Positions 45,341 to 54,433 are shown, counted from the first letter of the stretch. The stretch is DNA of 64,000 nucleotides from Actinomadura graeca (GCF_019175365.1 NZ_CP059572.1:1860001-1924000), one strand, 5' to 3'. Notes: generated by a model not told the origin, from the letters alone. Made by a program: numbers and translations.

Positions 45341-46042
45341 CTACGACTCTCTTGAATTTTTAAGCGCCGTCTCAATTTTGAGAAGGCTTTTCTGTATTGA
45401 CTGCAACGACTCGACAGCTTCGTGAAGCGTCTTGGGTCTATGAAACCGCGGCCCATAAAGTGTACCCAAGTCTATCTCATATTGCATGGTCTCCGCCGGC
45501 CCTTCGGGGCCGTCGGCTGTAACTCGAACCCTATAGAAGATGTCGAGACCCTGCTCAAAGCGATCAGGGCCGAAATCCAGAAGAAATTCCATTCGTCGAT
45601 GAGGCGGAAGCATCGGGATACCGTTCGTGAATATTCTGGCATCTCGAATCCTTCCATGGATTGCATCGCCGAGCGCTTCCTCCCGAGAACTTTCGAGGGG
45701 AGGGTCGAATTCTATGTGCACATTCCGTGCAATAGTAGTACCGATATTCTCAATCACAAGGTAGAGAAAGTTCCTTGCAAACGGCGACTCTCGTATGTCA
45801 ACTATGACATACGGATCGTTCTGCTCTTTACGAATCTTCTCTGCAAGATCGTATTGTTTTGAAGCTATTTCGGCTTGCTCCTTTGCGGAAACAGCTTGGT
45901 CACTTGCTGCCGTGGCTGATTCGCCCGCAGATCCCGCAGAATCCTTTGATGCGGCCGCCTGTTGATATGAAAAGAATGCCGCAACTACCGCTATCGCCGC
46001 TCCGATGATCGCTACGGCGAGTGCACCAGCTTCAACGCCCAT
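45341..46042 (-). CDS. Membrane-anchored hypothetical protein, low GC
   Basis: A 233-residue protein with an N-terminal transmembrane helix (about 4-25, GALAVAIIGAAIAVVAAFF) and an Ala/Ser/Gln-rich coiled coil (about 27-75). A soluble domain of unknown family follows (DPYVIVDIRESPFARNFLYLVIENIGTTIARNVHIEFDPPL), and the tail is helical (LLKIETALKNS). The ATG at 46042 has AGGAG 6 nt upstream. Codon use is visibly AT-richer than in the neighbours, which suggests recent transfer. Confidence 0.7.
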   Translation of the reverse strand: MGVEAGALAVAIIGAAIAVVAAFFSYQQAAASKDSAGSAGESATAASDQAVSAKEQAEIASKQYDLAEKIRKEQNDPYVIVDIRESPFARNFLYLVIENIGTTIARNVHIEFDPPLESSREEALGDAIHGRIRDARIFTNGIPMLPPHRRMEFLLDFGPDRFEQGLDIFYRVRVTADGPEGPAETMQYEIDLGTLYGPRFHRPKTLHEAVESLQSIQKSLLKIETALKNSRES

Positions 46043-46576
46043 GATCCGCTCCTGTTCCGCAGTATCAGCACAAGTTTGCCAGCGCGCCGCCTTCCGTGAG
46101 TCAAAGTCACCTATCGGGCAAGCACAACATGCGCTGGACAATTTTGATCTTGTTTGCGATGCTCTACCAAATTGTGCTGTTTTGGATCAAGCGGCGGTAG
46201 CGCTCAGGCCGCTGGCGCGGCCCCACGCCAAACCGCCCGGAGCATGCGGCGTGGGCGCCGGTCACAGGGCAGCCGGGCCGCGCATCGCGACACCTCCGCC
46301 AGCCCTGTGCCCCGACCGACCGCCGCGGGGTACGCACCGCCGTCCAGACGTCACCGGACGGGCGCAGCAGTCTCTGCCGATGCAGGGAGGTTGCAAGTTG
46401 AGTTGGAAGGGCAACGGGGCTCCCCCAGGTCTCGTCGGACCGGAGGGAGGGAGGAAGGTGGGGGACAAACAGCGGCTACGCCGCACACCCCGAGGACCGG
46501 GCACCACGCGTCTACGGCCAAACCGGGACCGGACATGGTCTCTTGGCGCGCCATGCTGCCTCTAAGCTCCGCTGGT
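46043..46576. other. Non-coding 534-bp stretch
   Basis: The left third is AT-rich and holds separated AGCACAA (46117-46123) and TTGTGCT (46171-46177) repeats that may belong to the promoter of the minus-strand gene. The right part is GC-rich with no frame showing both a start signal and good codon bias. It may contain remains of degraded genes. Confidence 0.3.
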
Positions 46577-46948
46577 ATGGAGCCCGAATCGTTCACGAGT
46601 TCTCCAGTGGTCTGGCTGGTGACAGAAGACATCCACCTCATCCGTGCAGACACCATCACCAGCATCGGCGTTACCCGTGATCAGCTCACCGTCTGGCAAG
46701 GTGACCGAGCTACCACGGTGGTGCAGGTAGGCGAGCGTCCACAGTTCTCCACGAACTACGCCGGCCTCTTGGCTCAGTACCTCGCCGCCGACCCGCCCCT
46801 CGACCACGAGGGCAAGCCCTTCCCTGTCGTTTACGTGTGGCTCTACCTTGATGACGTGCAAGAGCCCTGCTGGCAAGTTGCGGTCGCAGGCAGCAACGAG
46901 TACGCCGACCCTCCCGAGCCGCCCTTCAACGCCAGCACGTCGACCTAA
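46577..46948 (+). CDS. Hypothetical protein, 123 aa
   Basis: A small acidic protein (VVWLVTEDIHLIRADTITSIGVTRDQLTVWQGDRATTVVQVG...VYVWLYLDDVQEPCWQVAVAGSN). The beta-rich pattern suggests a single small domain; no family was recognised. The ATG at 46577 lacks a clear Shine-Dalgarno. No neighbour gives a functional hint. Confidence 0.55.
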   Translation: MEPESFTSSPVVWLVTEDIHLIRADTITSIGVTRDQLTVWQGDRATTVVQVGERPQFSTNYAGLLAQYLAADPPLDHEGKPFPVVYVWLYLDDVQEPCWQVAVAGSNEYADPPEPPFNASTST

Positions 46949-47248
46949 CCGCGAGGGCAGGGCCTCTCGGTGATCAATAGGCTCTCCGAGAGGGCGCGTC
47001 CTGATCGTGCCCGTTGAGTGGTCGGCAGCGGGGTGCCGCTTTCGTTTGCGCACCATGGGGCGTGTGGTCGTGGTCGGGTGGTGGGTGTGAGGGGGTCGTG
47101 TGTCTAGAATGTCTTATTTGTGCCTTAGAGGTCGTTTTGGAGGGGTGAATCTCGAAAAAGTTGTATTAACGTTCCAAGTTTGAGCAATTTGGTCGTGGTT
47201 GTCGCAGCACGATGCTCCTGGGACCTCTACAGCTCAGGAGCACAACCA
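46949..47248 (+). promoter_or_regulatory. Upstream region of the secreted nuclease
   Basis: A 300-bp non-coding stretch that becomes AT-rich near 47100-47200. TATTAA (47164-47169) is a -10 candidate without a good -35. A perfect 8-bp hairpin, TGCTCCTG (47213-47220) and CAGGAGCA (47235-47242), encloses the AGGAG ribosome binding site (47236-47240) of the nuclease GTG start. Confidence 0.45.
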
Positions 47249-49690
47249 GTGGCATCACCGAAGACACGCCGCACGATCATGGCGGCGTGCTTGCCGCTCG
47301 TGGTGGCGGCGACGATGACAGCAGTGCCGGGGACCGCGGGGGCACTGTCGTCCGACGTGGTCATCTCCGCCGTCTACGGCGGCGGCGGCAACGCCGGCGC
47401 GACCATCAAGAACGACTTCATCGAGTTGGCGAACCGCACGGACGCGCCGATCGACGTTTCCGGGTGGAGCGTCCAGTACGCCTCGGCGGCGGGCGCCGTG
47501 TTCCAGATGACCAGTCTTTCCGGCTCCATCCCCGCGCACGGGCGCTACCTCGTCCGGCAGGCGGCGGGGGCGGGGGGCACTCTCGATCTGCCGACGGCGG
47601 ACGCCTCCGGGAGCGTTCCGATGTCGGCGACCTCCGGTGTCGTCGCGCTGGTGACCGCGCAGATCCCGCTGGTGGGTTGCGGGATCAGCTGCGCGACCGC
47701 CCCCAATGTCAAGGACCTGGTCGGCTACGGCGCGACCGCCAACGTCGAGACCCTCGCGGCGCCGGGGCTCACCAACACGACGGCCGCCGCCCGCAGCGGC
47801 TCGCTGGCCGACACCGACAACAACTCGGTCGACTTCACCTCGGGGGTGCCGCAGGCCACCAACAGCGCGGGCACCACCGTGAAGGCCGACGACGAACCCG
47901 GCGGGGGCGGGCCCACGCCGGGTAGCGTCCGCATTCACGACATCCAGGGCACCGGTCGCATCTCTCCGATCGTCGGGCAGAGCGTCACCAATGTCCCAGG
48001 CATCGTCACGGGCGTCCGTTCGACGGGCAACACGCGCGGCTACTGGTTCCAGGACCCCTCCCCCGACGCCGACCCGCTGAGCTCCGAGGGCCTGTTCGTC
48101 TTCACCGGCTCCACCACCCCGGCCGTCGCCGTGGGCGATTCGGTGCTCGTCACCGGCAGGGTCACCGAGTACCGGCCTACCGCCGGGGCGCAGGCGCTCA
48201 CCGAGCTCGGCGGCACGGTCAACACGGTCAAGCTGAGCGGCGGCAACGCGCTTCCGGCGGCGGTGCCGGTCGCGCTGCCCGACGCCTACACCAAGCAGGG
48301 GTCTCTTGAGGCCCAGCCCATCGAGCCCGCTTCGTACGCCCTGGACTGGTACGAGGTCCACGAGGGCATGCGGGTCACCCTGGCCGAGGACGCCCGCCTG
48401 GTGAGCCCGGTGAACGAGTTCGACGAGCTGTGGGTGCAGACCAAGCCGGGCCAGAACCCGACCCCGCGCGGTGGCACGGTCTACAAGTCCTACGACGATC
48501 CGAACAGCGGCCGTCTCCTGGTCGTCGGGTTGAACGGCGCGCCCGAGGGCAACGTCGGCGACACCCTCAAGGCCGGAAGCACCGGCCCGCTCGACTACCA
48601 GTCCTTCGGCGGCTACGCCGTCCAGGCGACCGACCTCGGCGCGCTGGAGACCAAGGTCCTCAAGCGCCAGCAGGTGGCGCCGCCGAAGAAGGCAGGCGAT
48701 CTGTCGATCGCCACCTACAACGTCGAGAACCTCGCCGCGACCAGCCCGCAGTCGAAGTTCGACCGGCTCGCCCAGGGGGTCGTCACCAGCCTCCGCTCGC
48801 CCGACATCCTCACCCTGGAGGAGATCCAGGACAACAACGGCACCATCAACGACGGTGTCGTCGCGGCCGACGAGACCATCGGGAAGTTCATCGCGGCGAT
48901 CCAGGCGGCGGGCGGCCCCGCCTACCAGTGGCGTTCCATCAACCCCGAGAACGGGGCCGACGGCGGCGCGCCCGGCGGCAACATCCGCACGGTGTTCCTG
49001 TTCAACCCGGCCCGCACCACGTTCGTCGACCGTGCGGGCGGCGACGCCGGCACCGGGGTCACCGTCGTGCGCCAGCGGCCGACCAGCAACCAGATCTCGC
49101 TGTCGGTCTCACCCGGACGCATCAACCCGGCGAGCGACGCCTGGAACGCCAGCCGCAAGCCCCTCGTCGGCGAGTTCCTCTTCGACGGCAACAAGCAGCT
49201 GTTCGTGATCGCCAACCACTTCAACTCCAAGAGCGGCGACCACCCGCTGTCGTCCGCCGTCCAGCCCCCGGCCCGCGGGTCGGAGACCCAGCGCGTCAAG
49301 CAGGCCACCGAGGTCAACGCGTTCGTGAAGGACCTCGCCGCGCAGAGTGCCGGACGGGCCCGCGTCGTCGTCCTGGGCGACCTGAACGACTACCAGTTCA
49401 GCCCGGCCCTCCAGACGCTCACGGGCAACGGCACCGTGCTCAACGACCTGGTCAACGCGCTGCCCGAGGACCAGCGCTACAGCTACGTCTTCGACGGCAA
49501 CAGCCAGGTCCTCGACCACATCCTGCTCAGCCCGTCGATCAAGGGCTACTCCTATGGCATCGTCCACATCAACGCCGAGTTCGCCGACCAGGACAGCGAC
49601 CACGATCCGCAGATCGTCCGCATCCTGACCGGCTGCGACGTCGACCCCCTTCCGGCCCGCTGCCTGCCCGGCAGTCCCGTCATCGACTAG
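47249..49690 (+). CDS. Secreted nuclease: lamin-tail domain plus endonuclease/exonuclease/phosphatase domain
   Basis: An 813-residue exported protein. The signal peptide covers about residues 1-32 (SPKTRRT, hydrophobic core, GTAGA). A lamin-tail domain follows (about 36-170, DVVISAVYGGGGNAGATIKNDFIELANRT), then an OB-like middle (about 225-450, GVVTGVR-like folds). The C-terminal EEP nuclease domain (about 475-800) has ATYNVEN, LEEIQDN, GDLNDY and DSDHDP, holding the catalytic metal-binding residues. It resembles ExeM/NucH-type DNases used for nutrient DNA. The GTG at 47249 has AGGAG 8 nt upstream and is preferred over TTG codons further up. Confidence 0.9.
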   Translation: MASPKTRRTIMAACLPLVVAATMTAVPGTAGALSSDVVISAVYGGGGNAGATIKNDFIELANRTDAPIDVSGWSVQYASAAGAVFQMTSLSGSIPAHGRYLVRQAAGAGGTLDLPTADASGSVPMSATSGVVALVTAQIPLVGCGISCATAPNVKDLVGYGATANVETLAAPGLTNTTAAARSGSLADTDNNSVDFTSGVPQATNSAGTTVKADDEPGGGGPTPGSVRIHDIQGTGRISPIVGQSVTNVPGIVTGVRSTGNTRGYWFQDPSPDADPLSSEGLFVFTGSTTPAVAVGDSVLVTGRVTEYRPTAGAQALTELGGTVNTVKLSGGNALPAAVPVALPDAYTKQGSLEAQPIEPASYALDWYEVHEGMRVTLAEDARLVSPVNEFDELWVQTKPGQNPTPRGGTVYKSYDDPNSGRLLVVGLNGAPEGNVGDTLKAGSTGPLDYQSFGGYAVQATDLGALETKVLKRQQVAPPKKAGDLSIATYNVENLAATSPQSKFDRLAQGVVTSLRSPDILTLEEIQDNNGTINDGVVAADETIGKFIAAIQAAGGPAYQWRSINPENGADGGAPGGNIRTVFLFNPARTTFVDRAGGDAGTGVTVVRQRPTSNQISLSVSPGRINPASDAWNASRKPLVGEFLFDGNKQLFVIANHFNSKSGDHPLSSAVQPPARGSETQRVKQATEVNAFVKDLAAQSAGRARVVVLGDLNDYQFSPALQTLTGNGTVLNDLVNALPEDQRYSYVFDGNSQVLDHILLSPSIKGYSYGIVHINAEFADQDSDHDPQIVRILTGCDVDPLPARCLPGSPVID

Positions 49691-49701
49691 CACGACCGGA
49701 G

Positions 49702-49736
49702 ACGGCCGGTTCAGGATCTGGTCCTGAACCGGCCGT
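49702..49736. terminator. Terminator between nuclease and DUF4360 genes
   Basis: A 15-bp perfect stem (ACGGCCGGTTCAGGA and its complement) with a 5-nt loop lies 12 bp after the nuclease stop. It serves the convergent DUF4360 genes as well. Confidence 0.8.
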
Positions 49737-49768
49737 TCTCCATGCCCGGTCCGAACGGGTCAGCGTCG

Positions 49769-50422
49769 TCAGCACTCTTTCCAGGCGAAGTGGTAGACGG
49801 TCCTCACGCTGCCGTCGGCGGAGTCGAAGGCCATGAAGCTCGTCTCGCCGGGCGCCGACGTTCCTTCATCGACGCGCAGCTCGGTGTTGATGTTGAAATT
49901 ACGGTTCTCACCGCACGGCTTCCAGACGATCTCGGTCACCGGTGTGCGATCGGTGAACTGCCAGTTGTCGGAGTACGGGCCGCGGATGGAGTGGCTGATG
50001 GGCGTCGACTGCTGCATGCCCTGGTGGTAGTAGTTCGCGCGTTCCAATCCGGACGCGCCGTCCGCCAGGCTCGCGAAGCCGCGGTAGTCGGCGCTCGCGA
50101 TGCCGTAGGTGAAGCCCTGCGGAATGTGGACGGCCAGGCTGAGCTGGCAGTTCTTGCGGATGTCGGTCGGCTTGGAGCTGCCGCCGGTCTGCGCCAGGTA
50201 GTCGCTGTAGGTGACGGTGAACGCGGTGTTGTCGCTCGACGGCGCCACGGCCGCGGTCCCGGCGGGGCAGCCGGATCCGTTCACGGTGACGACCTGGAGA
50301 GTGATCCGGTCCGGAGCCGGTCGGGTCTTCGGCGCCGCATCCGCCGATGCCGCGGGGGCCATACTCGCGGCCAGCGCGAGAGCGGAGAGGTATACCGCCG
50401 GAGCAGTCAAGCCCTTGCGCAT
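49769..50422 (-). CDS. Secreted DUF4360 protein, copy 1
   Basis: A 217-residue exported protein. The signal peptide is about 1-28 (MRKGLTAPAVYLSALALAAS...ASADA). The DUF4360 domain shows VTVNGSGCPAGTAAVAPSSDNTAFTVTYSDYLAQTGG and IRKNCQLSLAVHIPQGFTY. Conserved cysteines (GSGC, KNC, KPCGENRN, the terminal C) could form two disulphides. The function is unknown. The ATG has AAGGAG 7 nt upstream. It is a tandem paralogue of the gene at 50460-51113, 37 bp upstream. Confidence 0.85.
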   Translation of the reverse strand: MRKGLTAPAVYLSALALAASMAPAASADAAPKTRPAPDRITLQVVTVNGSGCPAGTAAVAPSSDNTAFTVTYSDYLAQTGGSSKPTDIRKNCQLSLAVHIPQGFTYGIASADYRGFASLADGASGLERANYYHQGMQQSTPISHSIRGPYSDNWQFTDRTPVTEIVWKPCGENRNFNINTELRVDEGTSAPGETSFMAFDSADGSVRTVYHFAWKEC

Positions 50423-50459
50423 GCGTTCTTCTCCTTCAGGGGTTGCTTTCGAGCGGGTT

Positions 50460-51113
50460 TCAGGACTGTTTGCACGTTTTCCAGGCGTAGTGGTAGGTCG
50501 TCTTGATACTGCCGTCGGTCGAGTCCATGGCGATGAAGCTGACCTTCGACGCGTCCGAGGTCCCCTGCTCCGCCCGCACTTCCGTGTTGGTGTTGAAGTT
50601 CCGCTGCTCGCCGCACGGCGCCCATACGAGTTGGGACACGTCCACCAGGTCGGTGGACTGCCAGTTCTTCTTGTACGGTCCGGGGATGGAATGCGAGAAC
50701 TCCCTGGTGCGCGAATCGCCCTGGAAGTAGTAACTGGCGAGTTGCTCGCCGCTCGCGCCGGGTTGCAGGGAGGCGTAGCCGCGGTAGTCCGTCGACGAGA
50801 TGGCGTAGGTGAAGCCCTGCGGGACGTGCACCCTCAGGTTGATCTGGCAGTTCTTGCGCGCGTCGGTGGGAGCGGACGCGCCGCCGGTCTGGGCGATGTA
50901 CTTGCTGTAGGTGACCGTGAAGGCGTCATTGCCCTCCGACAGGGCGACCGCGGCGGAGCCGGGCGGGCACCCGGTGCCGTTGACGGTCGCGATCTCGATG
51001 GTGACTCCAATGGGGCCGCGCGCGAGCCATTGCCCGGACGCGGCGGCGGGGCTGACGGACGCCGCGGTCGTGGCCAGCGCGGCGGCGGCGAGAATGGCGA
51101 TCCCCTTGCGCAT
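50460..51113 (-). CDS. Secreted DUF4360 protein, copy 2
   Basis: A 217-residue exported protein. The signal peptide is about 1-26 (MRKGIAILAAAALATTAASVSPAAA). The DUF4360 domain is VNGTGCPPGSAAVALSEGNDAFTVTYSKYIAQTGG, with VPQGFTYAISSTDYRGYASL. It is the same length as copy 1, and most motifs are shared, which points to tandem duplication. The ATG at 51113 has AGGGGAA 6 nt upstream. It is the promoter-proximal gene and has a well-formed promoter upstream. Confidence 0.85.
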   Translation of the reverse strand: MRKGIAILAAAALATTAASVSPAAASGQWLARGPIGVTIEIATVNGTGCPPGSAAVALSEGNDAFTVTYSKYIAQTGGASAPTDARKNCQINLRVHVPQGFTYAISSTDYRGYASLQPGASGEQLASYYFQGDSRTREFSHSIPGPYKKNWQSTDLVDVSQLVWAPCGEQRNFNTNTEVRAEQGTSDASKVSFIAMDSTDGSIKTTYHYAWKTCKQS

Positions 51114-51525
51114 GCGATTCCCCTGCTCGAAGGTGGGTGCTTTCGTTCCTTCGGCTGCCGAAGAGGCGGGCGCCGGATGCGTGGGTTGAAGAGACGCCCG
51201 TCAAATGTGAGATGACCCGGGATCTCAACGAAGAGTAACCTTCGCATTAAGTGCCGTCAATCAAGGTTTTTCAACTTCTTTGTACCTGATTTCAATTGAC
51301 AATGCGAGCACTTCTATTGCCGACCGTCAATACCTGTCTTTTGACATGGAACCGTTCCAATCGGCGGCGCGGGGCCGCGCAGGGCGGCGAGCAGGGGTTC
51401 CGCGGTTCCGAGTGGCCGGAAACGGTCACCGGGCTGCCGGTGCCGCCTCCTTTCGAAAGCGAGGACCCGCTAGTGGGGAGATTCGTGTGCGGCCCGACGC
51501 GGAATACACGGCCGGCCTATTTTGG
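51114..51525 (-). promoter_or_regulatory. Upstream region of the DUF4360 genes and end of sulP
   Basis: A 412-bp non-coding stretch with a distinctly AT-rich part (51240-51360). Its main content is the promoter listed next. The ~110-nt leader includes the inverted repeat TGAGAT (51208-51213) / ATCTCA (51222-51227) at the predicted transcription start, a possible operator. Toward 51525 nothing clear is seen. Confidence 0.5.
51232..51260 (-). promoter_or_regulatory. Promoter of the DUF4360 pair
   Basis: On the minus strand TTGACG (51255-51260) and TACTCT (51232-51237) are separated by exactly 17 bp. The predicted start is near 51225, inside a TGAGAT...ATCTCA inverted repeat. Confidence 0.65.
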
Positions 51526-53247
51526 CTACGGGTCCGGGCGCGCGGCTTCGGCGGACGCGCGTCTGAAGGCTTCGACGGCCGTGGGGAGGGTGGGGAAGAG
51601 GCGGTCCTCGCCGATCTTGGCGGCGAGGCCGTAGGCGCGGAGGTCGGCGAGGAGGTCCTGCTTCACGCGGGCCAGGGCGAAGGTGATGCCGCGGCCGGTG
51701 AGTTCGGCGCGGACCTCCTCCAGCGCGTCCAGGCCGGTGGAGTCCACCTCCGTGATCGCCTCGACGTTGAGGACGAACCACGTCGCGGGGCCGTACCGGT
51801 CGGCGGCGGCGAGGGCGCGGCGCCTGAAGTCGTGGGCGTTGGCGAAGAACAGCGGCGAGTCGTAGCGGTAGACGACCAGGCCGCCGATCACCTCGGCGCC
51901 GGGGTAGTCGTCCACGTCGTGCATGCCCGCGAGGCCCGGGACGCGTCCGAGGACCGCGTCGTGAGGGCGTGCCACGCGGGCGAGGAGGTCCAGGACGGAC
52001 AGTCCGACCGCGATGAGGATGCCGTACAGGACGCCGAACGTCAGCACGCCCGCGAGCGCCGCGACGGCCAGGGACAGCTCGCTCCGGCGGAACGCGGCGA
52101 GTTTGGCGAAGCCCGCGGTGTCGACGAGCCGGACGGCCGCGTAGATGACGATCGCGCCGAGGGTCGGCATCGGGAACCGGGCCAGCAGGGGATGCAGGAA
52201 CAGCAGCACGCACACGAGCCCGCCCAGCGCGGCGAGCGAGTACAGCTGGGTGCGGGCGCCCGATGCGACGGCGATCGCGGTGCGGCTGCCGCTGCTGCTG
52301 ACCGGGAACCCGTGGAACAGTCCCCCGCCGATGTTCGCCGCGCCGAGCGCGAGGAGTTCCCGGTTGCCGTCGATCTCCTCCTTGCGCGCCTCCCCGCGTT
52401 CGGCGAACGCCCGCGCGGTCAGGACGTTGTCGGTGTAGCCGACCAGGAGCACGCCCAGGGCGGGGAGCACCAGCTCGGCCGGTTCGAACGGGGAGGGCAC
52501 CGCGAATCCGGGCAGGCCCGCGGGGACGTCGCCCACGACCGCGATTCCGGCGTCCTCCAGGTCGAACAGCATCACGGCCGCGGTGCCGAGCAGGACGGCC
52601 AGCAGCGGCCCCGGCCCCCGCGGGAACCGCCATTGCATCGCGAACAGGAACACCAGGCTGACGGAGGCGAGCAGCACGGTCCCCGCGTGGACGTCGCCGA
52701 GCGAGCGGAGGAACGAGGCGATCTCGCGGAGCGTGCCGTCGCCCTCGACGGGGACGCCGGTGGTCCTCGCGAGCTGGCCGACGATCATCACGACGGCGAC
52801 GCCCGCCATGTAGCCGACGAGGATCGGCCGGGACAGCAGGTCGGCGACGAAGCCGAGCCGCAGGCACCAGGCCCCGATCGCGAGCACGCCGACGACCACG
52901 GCCAGCGCGGCGGCCAGCGTCGCGTACGCGCCCGCGTCTCCCCCGGCCAGCGGCGCGACCACCGTCGCCGTCATCAGCGCCGTCGTCGATTCGGGCCCGA
53001 CCGACAGCCGCCGGGAGGAGCCCAGCAGGGCGTACAGCGTCATCGCCGGGAGCATCGCCCAGAGCCCGGCGACGGGGGCGAGGCCGGCGAGCCCCGCGTA
53101 CGCCATCACCTGCGGCACCAGATACGCCGCGACCGTCACCCCGGCCGTCACGTCCCGGCGCCACCAGGACCGCCGGTAGCCGCGCAGCCCGGCGACTCCA
53201 GGGAACGCCCTGCCGAGCGCTTCCAGCGCCACCGATCCCCGCCTCAT
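51526..53247 (-). CDS. SulP-family anion transporter with STAS domain
   Basis: A 573-residue protein. The SulP membrane domain (about 30-415, ten or more helices) includes VTVAAYLVPQVMAYAGLAGL and VSSSGSRTAIAVASGA. A C-terminal STAS domain (about 445-560) carries LNVEAITEVDSTGLDALEEV. It probably moves sulfate, bicarbonate or another anion across the membrane; the substrate cannot be set. GGAGGTGCG lies right before the ATG. It follows ppk2 by 42 bp and is probably co-transcribed. Confidence 0.9.
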   Translation of the reverse strand: MRRGSVALEALGRAFPGVAGLRGYRRSWWRRDVTAGVTVAAYLVPQVMAYAGLAGLAPVAGLWAMLPAMTLYALLGSSRRLSVGPESTTALMTATVVAPLAGGDAGAYATLAAALAVVVGVLAIGAWCLRLGFVADLLSRPILVGYMAGVAVVMIVGQLARTTGVPVEGDGTLREIASFLRSLGDVHAGTVLLASVSLVFLFAMQWRFPRGPGPLLAVLLGTAAVMLFDLEDAGIAVVGDVPAGLPGFAVPSPFEPAELVLPALGVLLVGYTDNVLTARAFAERGEARKEEIDGNRELLALGAANIGGGLFHGFPVSSSGSRTAIAVASGARTQLYSLAALGGLVCVLLFLHPLLARFPMPTLGAIVIYAAVRLVDTAGFAKLAAFRRSELSLAVAALAGVLTFGVLYGILIAVGLSVLDLLARVARPHDAVLGRVPGLAGMHDVDDYPGAEVIGGLVVYRYDSPLFFANAHDFRRRALAAADRYGPATWFVLNVEAITEVDSTGLDALEEVRAELTGRGITFALARVKQDLLADLRAYGLAAKIGEDRLFPTLPTAVEAFRRASAEAARPDP

Positions 53248-53289
53248 CGCACCTCCGGCCCGTGGCGGCCCGACGTCCCGGGAATGCTC

Positions 53290-54102
53290 TCAGGACGTCA
53301 GCGTCGCGGCGTGGTCGGGCACGTAGGACTGCGTCTCCCTCGGCGGGCGCTCGTAGCCCTTGGACGGCGGACGGGGCGGCAGCGTGAGCGCCGGGCGCCG
53401 CACCTCCTGGTAGGGGACGGCCGACAGCAGGTGGGCGATCATGTTGATCCGGGCGCGGCGTTTGTCGTCGCTCTCGACGACGTGCCAGGGCGCCTCGGGG
53501 ATGTCGGTGTGGACGAGCATCTCGTCCTTGGCCCGGGAGTAGTCCTCCCAGCGGGCGATCGACTCCATGTCCATCGGCGACAGCTTCCAGCGCCGCATCG
53601 GGTCGTCGAGGCGGGACTGGAACCTGCGGTGCTGCTCGGCGTCGCTGACCGAGAACCAGTACTTCGACAGGAGGATGCCGTCCTCGACCAGGAGCCGTTC
53701 GAAGATCGGGCACTGGTGGAGGAAACGCATGTACTCCTGCTTGGAGCAGTAGCCCATGACACGCTCGACGCCTGCCCGGTTGTACCAGCTCCGGTCGAAC
53801 AGCACGATCTCCCCGGCGGCCGGCAGGTGCTGGACGTACCGCTGGAAGTACCACTCGGTGCGCTGCCGTTCGGTGGGCACGGGCAGCGCGACGATCCGCG
53901 CCACGCGCGGGTTGAGGTACTCGGTCACCCGCTTGATGGTGCTCCCCTTGCCCGCGGCGTCGCGTCCCTCGAAGACCACGACGACCCGCGCGCCCTGCGA
54001 CCGCACCCATTCCTGCAGCTTCACCAGCTCGGCCTGGAGCCGGAAGAGCTCCTTCTCGTAGACCTTCCGCGGCAGCCTGCCGCCCTCGCCCTTACCGCCC
54101 AT
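53290..54102 (-). CDS. ppk2: Polyphosphate kinase 2
   Basis: A 270-residue PPK2. It has the Walker A FEGRDAAGKGST, the lid-region sequence RTEWYFQRYVQHLPAAGEIVLFDRSWYNRAGVERVMGYC and SPMDMESIARWEDYS. It interconverts polyphosphate and NTP/NDP. The ATG at 54102 has GGGGAGG 7 nt upstream. The gene precedes a SulP transporter, so polyphosphate use may be linked to anion transport (inference). Confidence 0.93.
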   Translation of the reverse strand: MGGKGEGGRLPRKVYEKELFRLQAELVKLQEWVRSQGARVVVVFEGRDAAGKGSTIKRVTEYLNPRVARIVALPVPTERQRTEWYFQRYVQHLPAAGEIVLFDRSWYNRAGVERVMGYCSKQEYMRFLHQCPIFERLLVEDGILLSKYWFSVSDAEQHRRFQSRLDDPMRRWKLSPMDMESIARWEDYSRAKDEMLVHTDIPEAPWHVVESDDKRRARINMIAHLLSAVPYQEVRRPALTLPPRPPSKGYERPPRETQSYVPDHAATLTS

Positions 54103-54433
54103 CCCGTGCCTCCCCTACGTGGTGCCGGACCACGCCGACCACAGTACGGCGCGCCCCCGGACGAACATCCGTCCCCCGACGGACATCGCCTCCGCTGTGG
54201 CCGTCGCCGGGCGCCTCCCCCTGGGCGCGAGCGATCCTCATATTCAGTCTCCCCAGGTCTGGGCCCTCCGGCGGGCCGAAGGTCCCGAGGTGATCGTCCC
54301 CGCTATCAGGGCCTTCGGTGTGCTGTAGGTCGCGGGAGAGAGGGACCAATGACGGTGTCGAAAGGACGAACGGCCTCCTGATCCGCACGGGGGGAGGCGT
54401 TTCCCTGGGATCACCGACCGCAGGAAGGATGCC
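54103..54433 (+). other. Upstream region with a 10-aa mini-ORF
   Basis: A 331-bp non-coding stretch between divergent genes. A mini-ORF MTVSKGRTAS (54349-54381) has an excellent GGGAGAGAGGG ribosome binding site 4 nt upstream and ends 52 bp before the next gene. It could be a leader peptide, but there is no direct evidence. No strong promoter is recognised. Confidence 0.25.

Noticed and set aside
40675..46948. Integrative element inserted at tRNA-Gly
   Set aside because: The setting is suggestive, but no integrase, replication gene or duplicated tRNA 3' end was found in the window.
51280..54381. A 1033-codon plus-strand frame over sulP and ppk2
   Set aside because: Antisense shadow of two recognisable genes; composition is His/Arg/Gln-rich with no family features.
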